Under the pieces are notes generated by a model that saw nothing but the letters and a program-made list of their open reading frames with translations, was not told where the DNA came from and made no database searches. Source: Pirellulaceae bacterium (lineage in GTDB: Bacteria > Planctomycetota > Planctomycetia > Pirellulales > Pirellulaceae). Taken from it: 64,000 nt of DNA. Numbering within the stretch: position 1 is the first letter of the stretch; every line of letters starts with the position of its first letter. Below are positions 52,846 to 61,503 of this stretch, piece after piece. A program made the position numbers and the translations under genes. Where the stretch lies: positions 310,001 to 374,000 of the forward strand of contig BPJV01000003.1 in NCBI GenBank assembly GCA_026004795.1. The letters run 5' to 3'.

Positions 52846-55800
52846 TGAAGCATCGAGGCTCATGCCGAAGGGGCCTTCCAGCAGTTCGTATGCCAACACG
52901 TCGTTGTCCAGGTCCGACGCAGTGATGTCATACTCGAACGTGTCGCCTAACGTGACTTGCATCACCGGTGTCGACGTAATGGCGGGCGCGGAATTGCGAA
53001 GCCGCCCCAGCACTTCGATGTCGAAGGAAACGACGTCGCTCGTTCCGTCAAGTGTGGTGGCAGTGAGCTCCACCGAGTTCAAACCGAGCTGATTGGCGGT
53101 CGGGGTCCAATCGATTGTGCCGTCTTCGGCGATCGTCATGCCGACGGGAATCGACGTCACAGTCCAGCGGACATTCCGGCCCAACGCGTCTTCGCCCCGC
53201 ACTTGGCTGAAGTACCGCGTACCGATAGCCCCTGTCGTGCGCGGCAGCGTGATAGCAAGCGGCAGTTCGTCGGGCGCCGTGTTTCTTACTTCAACCGACC
53301 ACGTCACTTGGGCAGCCGCACCATCTTGGTCTGTCGCGGTGACGAAGAAGTCATGACTCCCCACGTCCGTGCCGGTTGGTGTCCACGTTACTCGCCCTGA
53401 GGTGCTATCGATGGTGGCCGAGCTGGGGCCGGTGGTGAGCACGTAGTTCAAGGATGGCGATTCTGCATCCTGGACTTTCACGTCCGCCTGGTAAACGAGC
53501 CCCACGTATCCGTGAGGTGGAAGCGATTGGACAAGTGCAACCGGTGCTGAATTCGGTGCGGAAACCGTTACAAGGAAATCCTGCAACGCCACCGATTGGG
53601 AAGCATCGCGGGCTCGCAGTATGATGGTGTGCTCGCCGAGCTGGTCGATCGTGGGTCGCCACGCCACCAGCCCCGAGGCGGGATCGACTGTCATACCATC
53701 CGGCGCCAGCGACAGATCGTAGGTTACCGGTTGTCCGGTGATACTCGTTGCTAGCGCGGCATAACGAAACGTCTGGCGAGCCTCAACCGAAGTGTGGGGT
53801 GACGTAACAAAGTGCAGTCCACTTTCGGATGACGTGCTCGAAGGCTCCAGGACGAAGTCATTGCCAAGAGAGATTTCGTCGGCTCCTACCGTTACCGTTC
53901 GGCCTCCCGGTCCCGCAGTGTCCTCCCAGCCCGGCGGTAGCTCGGGAAGCAGCGTGTAGGTTCCGGCGTCGAGTCCGGTAAGAGCAAAATCGCCATGGCG
54001 ATCCGAGACGGCGGCGGGCTCGGTTTCATCGCGCGTTCCGTCCGCATCGAGGTCAGCGAACACGGCCCAATTAGCGATTGCCTCGTCGTTGGCCGTCTTG
54101 AGGCGACCACGAATGTGGCTGAGGGCCAATTGCTGGATCGCCAATTCGTGCACGGTAGTGTTGGCCGCGTCGAGTTCTTCGACGATGTCCAACACTGCCT
54201 CGGCTGCAAACGGACTTGGAGTCTCGTAGCCGGCCATGGGCGCCACGCGGATCGGGTACGTACCGGGCAGTAGTTTCGCAAAGGTATAGTTGCCATCAGC
54301 ATCCGTACGGACTTGCGGCTCGGACGGATCCGGGTAGCTATTGCCATTGGAGTCGATGAACAGCAACCAATCCTGCAGTGATGGTTCGGCCGGCGCGCCG
54401 CCTTGGCTGCCGTCGTCTTGCACGCCATTGCCGTTGAAGTCCTCGAACAGGTGGCCCGAGATGCTGCCGCGAACTGGAGGACGCACATCGACGATGAACT
54501 CCTGGGTATCGAACTTACCACGCCCATCTTCCACACCGACGACGAAGCGATGTTGTCTGGGATCGGCAAGCCCCTGCGCTAGGATCGGCATTTGCTGGTT
54601 CGCGGTACGATAACCCGTGTTGCCATAGATCGAGTGATCGCGGACGTTGAGCGTATCGGGTCCGTCAAAGCGGTAGTCCAGTACGAGGCGTGGATCGCTT
54701 TCGTATTGCCGGGACAGGCCTTCGGCGATTTCAGCGGCGGAACGAGCATAGTTCCAGATGCGATAGTTATCGATCGTCCCCTGTGTCCCTCGACTCCCGC
54801 CGTTGTGGGCAACATAGGTGAGGCCTTCGGGGTCGAGCGCCAGAGGCTGCGGGCGTGTCGTGGCGGAACCTGCCAAGACGCCGTCGAGGAAGAGCGATGC
54901 GGTGCCGCTCCCGGCATCGTAGGTGAACGCGATATGGTACCACCGGTCGGTCTCAGGGGATATATCCACAAGGAAGCGAATGCGATCGGCTGCGTCCGGA
55001 AATGCCATCTCAACTCGCAGCGATTGGGAATCGTGGATCGTGACGAGGTAGCGATTGTCTTCACGATCGTTGATCAGCGCTCCAGCAACCTTGACGGCAG
55101 ACAGGTTGAACCACCCCTCGATCGTAATGCTATCCGGCTTGAGCGAGGGATCAGCGGGAATCCGGATCTCGCCACTCTGGTCGGCTCGCCCAGCCATTAT
55201 CCCTGTCGTGCGACCATCCCAATGCAACAGTCCGGTGGTCGGGTCCATGCTAGCGCCCTCCGGTCCTTCCAGCAAACGGTAGCGGAGTGCATCGCGGTCC
55301 GCATCGACGGCGATGGCCTTGTAGGAAAACGCCTCATCGGCACCAATTTCGGTCGGCGGCACGGTCGCCAGAAGCGGTGCCGCGTTGTCTTGCGGCGGCG
55401 TGACTTCGATCGCGAATGTCTGCGTGGCCTGCCCGCCTCGGCCGTCATCGGCGGAGATGGTGACCGAGTGGACGCCGAGTTGCGACGGAGACGCTGCCCA
55501 TAACAACTCGCCAGTGGTGGCATCGATCAACAGGCCGCCGGGACCATCAACCAAACTGTAGGTGATCGCATCGCCGTCGGGATCAATTGCATCCGCATCG
55601 TAGCGGTATACTTCGTTGGGATTAAAGCGACTGTAGATGACGCTGACCGAACCATCTCCCTGATTGGCCACGATCAGATCGAGTTGGCCATCTTCGTCAA
55701 CGTCTCCGAGATCCACGCGGCGCGGTGAATCGCCGACCGGGATCAACTGCGCCTTCGCAAACTGTTGACCACCAAGATTGTAATGGACGCTGACTTGGCC

Positions 55801-56386
55801 AATTGTGGGTAGCGTGGCAACCAGATCCGGCTTGTTATCAGCGTTGAAGTCGATGATCGCCACGTCACTCGCTGCGGCATCGGTATGGACATAGAACGGA
55901 TTATCGAATTGTCCATTTCCCAAGCCGGGCAAAACGATCACGCGACTGGTTTCAGGTAACGTGATGGCCAGGTCGGGAATCCCATTGCCGGTTACATCGC
56001 CGATCGCCAACTTGCCTGGTGTGTCACCCAGAGGCACAGGAGTGGGAATCGCCGGCGCCAGGGTGTTGTTGCCCAAAAACACCCAGGCAGCTTGCGAAGA
56101 GTCATCAATCGCGATGAGGTCCACCTGCCATCGCCATTGATGTCTGCCGCGGCCACATCGATAAAGCCGTTGCCGCCGCTGAGGGTATGGTTGGTCCAGC
56201 CTGATTCGACACTGCCATCGAATACCGTCAAACTCCGACCGGCGCGATTGGCGGTCACGATTTCGACGTCGCCGTCGCCGTCCAAATCGACGGCAGTCAC
56301 GGCTTGCGGGGCGCGACCAGTGAGCAAATCGGGCATGCGAGTGAGCTGCCCCAAGGCGTCGCCCAGAAATACTTTGACGCGGTCGT
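52846..56386 (-). CDS. Giant locus segment 2: FG-GAP, LamG, SdrD_B-like and cadherin-like domains
   Basis: This part (about 1,180 codons) contains one internal frameshift near 56124. It continues the FG-GAP array (DLDGDGDVEIVTANR, DVTGNGIPDLAI, DVDEDGQLDLIVANQ), then a cadherin/He_PIG-like domain (AIDPDGDAITYSL). A LamG domain lies at about 55150-54620 (ITIEGWFNLSAV, WYHIAFTYDAG, SLFLDGVLAG). Two SdrD_B-like units follow (GHLFEDFNGNGVQDDG and WAVFADLDADGTRDETEP, the latter ending in GTYTLLPELPPGW). More putative Ig/cadherin-like repeats lead to the next frameshift at about 52845. All are adhesive or structural modules of surface proteins. Confidence 0.7.
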
Positions 56387-59300
56387 TGTGTGCGTTACAG
56401 CCAGCACATCTTCAAATCCGTCGGCATTCAGATCCACCGTCTGCATGTCGACCAGTCCATCTCGCGTCCCCGCGTATACAGCGATGGTGGCAGGCGTGAG
56501 GTTGGTTGCACCAACCACGTCAAGGTGGCCGTCGTGGTCGATGTCAACAAAACGTAGGGGAAAGATGTCCGTTCCCAGCAACCCGACTCGCTGCGATGCC
56601 AAAAACGTCCCGTCCCCAATTCCCAGATTGACTTTCAGCGATGAGGCACCTCCCAGTCCGGCAGTGTGGGGAAGCGCCTGCACGATGTCGACATGGCCGT
56701 CCTGATTGATATCGACCACGTATCCATCGCGGCCGCGCTGGCTGTAGGGCGTACCGAGAAAATGGTCGGTGGTGCGAAAGGTGCCGTCGCCGATCCCCAG
56801 GTGGATGCGTGGACCGGAGTTGGTAAAGGAGACGAGGTCGAGGATGCCATCTTCGTTCAAGTCGCCGGCCGCGAGATCGCCCGAATAGATGAATCCGCTT
56901 AGATCACTATCCTCATAAACAAAAGACTCCTGTGTGGGAGAAAAACTACCGGCGTTATCTCCTTCAAAAAACACCAGCTTCATCGGTTCGCCGGGCAACT
57001 GATCGACAGCCACAAAATCTTGGCGCGCGTCTCCGTTGAAGTCGCCTACTGCTACCGCCTGGTCGAAACCCTGTACGTTGACCCCTTGGGCGCTCACCGT
57101 TGTGCGAAAGGTCCTCGTAAATGTCCCTGGAGCGGTGGCACCTTGATTGAGATAGACATCGATGGTCCGTTCGACGCCGGCTTTGGCGATGAAGTCCGGG
57201 TAGCCGTCTGCGTTGAAGTCGGCGACCTCCGTGAAATGAATCCCATAGTACGACCCTTCGATCCGTTGCTCGTCGCTGATCGTGAAAGTGCCGTCCCCGT
57301 TCGAAAGCCCAACAAAGTAAAGATTGGATCGGGGGGCTACAAAGTCCGGTAAACCGTCGAGATTGAAATCCGCAATGCTCCCGTTTCCGGAGGCCCCCCC
57401 GGCGCTGAATGCCGGAAATGGCGCATCGTACGTTCCATCGCCGCGCCCAAGCATGATGGAGGACGCACGAACCGATACCAGGTCGATCACCCCGTCACCA
57501 TTGAAGTCGGCCGGCAAAACATCAGTTTCCGAATTCGAGACGCCGGCGATTCCCCGCGAGGCGCCGAACTCGCCGGGCCGAGTTCCAAGCCGAATGCCGA
57601 CGCCGTTGAAGTCGACTCCAACACTCATGTAGGCCAAGTCAACCACGCCGTCACGGTTATAATCTCCGAACATCGCTCCGACTGCCGCATCACTGTAGGG
57701 CGGATAGTGATCGGACAAGTGGCCTGGAAAATCGACCATCTCGTAGTGCGTCAAAGCAAACTGGCCCGCACCATCGTTGATTAGAACTTTGACCGTGTCG
57801 AGCGCTGCCACGACATCCAGGTCCCCATCATCATCGATATCGGCAATCGAAGTGCCAGCCGCATGATTATCGATGTCGCCGATAACGGGATTGACCTGCT
57901 CAGTGAAGTTCGCACCGGTGCTATCGCCAACCAAGAGATTCACACGCGTTTCCCAGGTGTGGTAAAAAGCGATATCGAGATTGCCGTCCCCGGTGAAGTC
58001 GGCCGCCTCCATCCAATCGGGGCCACGGGCAAACGCTCCGCCGGACGGGTCGATGGCGAAGACTTCTGTAAAGGCTCCCGTCCCGTCCCCATGATACACT
58101 TGGATGCTCGATTCGTGCCCACCCACCGCGACATCCACGTGCCCATCGTGATTGAAGTCGCCCGTGGCGAAGGCTCGGGTGCGCTCGGTGAAGCAGCAGT
58201 TTGGCGCATGACCTCCCGGACCGATCGTTTGCGGATCACCAAACGAACCGTTCCCGTTGCCGCGAAGCCACACGAGTGTGTAGGTGGCGCCGAATCCCAG
58301 TACCGCAGTGCGGCCAATCAGGTCCAGGGTGCCGTCTTCATCGACGTCGGCGACGCGGAAATCGCTGAGCGTGTACTCGACGTCGGTGATCGTTGCCGGT
58401 CCGAACGAGCCGTCGCCGTTGCCGGCCACAAAGATAAACTGGCGCGTACGGCGGTCGGTGGCGACCACATCTAAGTTGCCGTCGTTGTTGAAGTCTTCGA
58501 TCAGCACATTGCGAGCGCCGTCCGAGCCAGCAGACGACGGCAGCCAACTGGCAATCACCGTCGGAGCACCGAACCCGCCGTCACCATCACCCAAGATACT
58601 GACGATTTCATGTCGGGTTGAGCCTTCTTCCGTGCGACGTTGCCACGTCATCACCACCAGGTCCAGGATTCCGTCTTGATTGAGATCTGCCTGGTCCATG
58701 CCTTCAATTTGGTTGGCGTCAGACGAATGCGTCCAGGGCTGCAGACCGACATCGACGCTGTAACCGTAATCGAATACGGTGTCACCCAAGAAAGGATCTC
58801 CGGTGGAGACTTGCTGGTCCACCTGCCAGACCTTAGCGACAGATCGCTCGGTCACGGCTAAGGCTGACTCGACGTGATCGAGTGCCACGATGCGTGGCCC
58901 GAGAGGCCCGCGGAGCAGCGCCGCATCGATCGGCGCGGTGCCGCCCGGAAGTGTGTCGATTTCGAAGCCGCTCGACGCCACCGCTTCGGTTACTGGATCG
59001 GTGACGAAATTCGGCGGCCGGTTCTGCAGGCTGGATACGACTTCCAGCGAGAATGACTGGCTGGCGGACAGGCCGTGAGGATCGGTCGCCGTAAGCGTGA
59101 TGTGGTGCACGCCAACGTCGTCGGCCGTGGTCACCCATTGCATGCGACCTGATGCGGCGTCGATGTTTAGCGCTTCTGGCCCCACTTCCACGGAATAGGT
59201 CAATCGGTCGCCATCAACATCGCTTGCCAGAGCCTGGTAAACGAACGTCCTACCGGCTTCGATCACGGTGATCGGCGTGGTTGAGAAATTGGACGGCGCC

Positions 59301-60541
59301 GAATTGACCTTGCCAAACGTCTTCAGTCGATAATGAAATTGCTCTCCTGAGCGATTGAGAAACTCGATACGGCGTGACCGCAGAGTCTGCCCCGGTTCCA
59401 GCGGACGGCCTTGCATTTCAGGCGTCAGATTGAAATACGGATCACCCGCCGGAGTAAAACCGTCCGGCCGCATGGCAAACGTGTCGAGAGAGGTGAAATT
59501 CTCCAGAACGACAATCAGTTCACCCGTGACGGCTTGCTGACCAAGGTTCGTGACGGTCAACTCAGTATTCAGTACATCATCATTACCTCGGAGCGTCGTG
59601 CGACCATAATCGGGTCGAAAGCTGCTGGTGAGATCAGCCAATTGTGTGAAATCCACCTCGGCGGCATTGTCGATGGGGCGCGTCTCGGCAAACGACGCAC
59701 CGGTAGGTGACGCCGTCGGTGCGTCGGCAATCCTAAAGCCGCGGATGATGACCTGACTTGTCCCATCCGCGTCATTGTTCACCAAACGCGTCGTCGCTTT
59801 GACCTTCGTACCGGCCGGCAGGCCGGCAAGATTGATCAAGACCATCGAGTCTTGATCCGGAGGGTTGACCGTAGTCGTCACACTGGCACCAGCATGCGGC
59901 CCCGTTTGTTCGCTCCAATTGAAAACCGCGTCGGCTTGCGAAGTGAATGGGAGGCTGACTGGGCGTCCCTGTTGGTCCGTAACCTCGATTTCAAAGGCAT
60001 CCCGGATCATTTGTTCACTCGACGTGTCGAATGCCGGCGCGCGGAAGTAGACTTCGATTGCCGATTGGTCATCAGGTAACGTGAGCGTGCGGTTGACCTC
60101 GGTGACGAAGGAGTCTCCGTCGATCAGGTGGGGCGAGCAGGCCAGTTGCGGCCACATCCCACTCCCATCGTGCCCCCCGCCTCCTCGAACTCCCTGGTTG
60201 AGCGCATTGATTACGATCAGTGCATCCAACGGGGAGACATAACCGTCACAAGTAACATCCAGATAAGGCCCCTCGATGGGCTCGGGAACGTGCTGCGGCA
60301 AGCGACCAGTCTGCGGTTCCGTGATGGTACGAACGTTGAGTTCGTTGATGACGAGTAGGGCATCGAGCGGGCTCACATGTTCGGCGTCATCACCACTGAC
60401 ATTCAACGGCTGAATGGGATTGGTCCAGATCGCTGCCGCCAGAACGCGCCTATCCTCAAGTTCTTCGAATCGAGACGTGCGCAGGACCTGGCGACGAAGT
60501 TTGGCTAGTGCCCGGCGGCGTGCAGAGTACTTGCGGTGCAT
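56387..60541 (-). CDS. Giant locus segment 1: signal, dockerin-like and FG-GAP repeats
   Basis: The N-terminal segment (about 1,385 codons). It starts MHRKYSARRRALAKL and has RFEELEDRRVLA at about residues 25-36, the planctomycete secretion-type signal. Two dockerin-like EF repeats follow: VSPLDALLVINELN and VSPLDALIVINALN. After a cadherin-like unit there is a long FG-GAP/VCBS array, with many D-x-N-x-D-G-x-x-D-L motifs such as DFNNDGNLDVVATD, DFNHDGHVDVAVG and DINQDGHVDIVQ. These bind Ca2+ in known structures. The frame is lost near 56386 after VLAVTH. ATG 60541 was chosen because of the signal. Confidence 0.75.
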
Positions 60542-60846
60542 GATCGGCCTTTGGCAATACCATAAGATGAAGAATTGCAGTGCCCGCCACCGACACGGCG
60601 AGATGCGCTCCAGTTTGTTACCTGGCGGAGAGCGATTTCTTGCGCGGCAATGCGATGATCGCTCCAAAATTTCATCATCAAGGGCACCCAATCCCTACAG
60701 GTAGAGCGTATAGAGAACGAGTTTGCTGTGGCATGGCGCCGCGGCTACAATCAAGCTCTATGCCTTGTACGGCTCTAAAAATCACATTCTGCCACCGATT
60801 CTTTAGGTTCCTGCGCAAGATTCGGGTTTTCCGAGGGTATTCGATT
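60542..60846. other. Divergent promoter region between giant locus and ECF sigma gene
   Basis: This 305-nt region lies between two divergently transcribed genes. No tandem repeats or RNA gene are visible. It should contain the promoters of both. An AAAGG stretch upstream of 60541 on the minus strand may be the ribosome site. Confidence 0.45.
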
Positions 60847-61425
60847 TTGGCACGCTTTATCGACGCCGACACGCCGCCGAGCCTGTTGCTACGGATTCGA
60901 GAACATAACGATGGAGAGGCCTGGGCTGCGTTCACCGAAGTCTACAGCCCGCTCGTTTATGGTTTCTGCCGATCCCGCAGCTTACAGCCGGCCGATGCGG
61001 CCGACGTGACGCAGGAAGTGCTTTTGCGAGTGGCCACAGCGATCCAGAGTTTTGAATACGACCAACGTATCGGTCTGTTTCGAGATTGGCTGGCACGGAT
61101 TGTGATCAATGAAATCCGTCGCTTTGCGCAGCGGCGACAGGTGGGGCAAATCCCGGAAGGACACGACGAACCCGGTGCAGAGAGCGGCTGGAACGAGCAC
61201 TTTCAGCGGCATATTCTGCAATCGGCTTTACGTCGATGTCAGCATCGCTTTAGCGAGCAGACATGGTCCTTGTTTGTCGAATCTTGGGTGCGACAGGTGC
61301 CGCCATCGGAGGTCGCGCACCAATTTGGAGTTTCCATCGACAAGGTGTATGTCGCACGCAGTCGAGTCCTCAAGCAGTTGCGACGCGAGGTAACCGTTTT
61401 GTGCGATGACCTGCCCGTAGTCTAG
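60847..61425 (+). CDS. ECF-type RNA polymerase sigma factor
   Basis: A protein of about 192 aa with sigma region 2 (FTEVYSPLVYGFCRSR ... DAADVTQEVLLRVATAIQSF and LFRDWLARIVINEIRRF) and region 4 (VAHQFGVSIDKVYVARSRVLKQL, a helix-turn-helix). This is the layout of planctomycete ECF sigma factors. TTG at 60847 gives MARFIDADTPPSLL; the frame is open to 60580, with an alternative ATG at 60760. It is followed by a receptor-type Ser/Thr kinase whose N-terminus has a zinc-finger anti-sigma-like motif. The pair is divergent from the giant RHS locus, which could be a target. Confidence 0.85.
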   Translation: MARFIDADTPPSLLLRIREHNDGEAWAAFTEVYSPLVYGFCRSRSLQPADAADVTQEVLLRVATAIQSFEYDQRIGLFRDWLARIVINEIRRFAQRRQVGQIPEGHDEPGAESGWNEHFQRHILQSALRRCQHRFSEQTWSLFVESWVRQVPPSEVAHQFGVSIDKVYVARSRVLKQLRREVTVLCDDLPVV

Positions 61426-61503
61426 CAGTCGCCAGGCTTGGCTGTCGCGCGCCTGAGATGATGGACTAACAGACTGGAACACGTTTTAACAGGATGATTG
61501 TCC

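Larger units (their letters stand above)
47126..60541 (-). pseudogene. Giant dockerin/FG-GAP/LamG/RHS locus with four frameshifts
   Basis: This is one 13.4-kb reading unit equivalent to 4,471 residues. It begins at ATG 60541 and ends at 47126. Four changes split it: near 56386 (one base missing), near 56124 (one missing), near 52841-52852 (one extra) and near 52201 (one extra). On each side the protein sequence continues sensibly in the next frame, for example GDGR followed by DLIAIDDSS. The net shift is zero. Intact, it would be a secreted multidomain surface protein; separate entries describe the parts. Either the gene is decaying or the sequence has indel errors. Confidence 0.8.

Noticed and set aside
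52041-52853. Separate 270-aa gene between two larger ORFs
   Set aside because: Its cadherin-like sequence continues directly from and into the neighbouring frames, so it is a frameshifted piece of the giant gene.
55992-56354. Separate 120-aa gene with FG-GAP motif
   Set aside because: Only its first half reads sensibly, and this bridges the two flanking segments; it is part of the giant gene.
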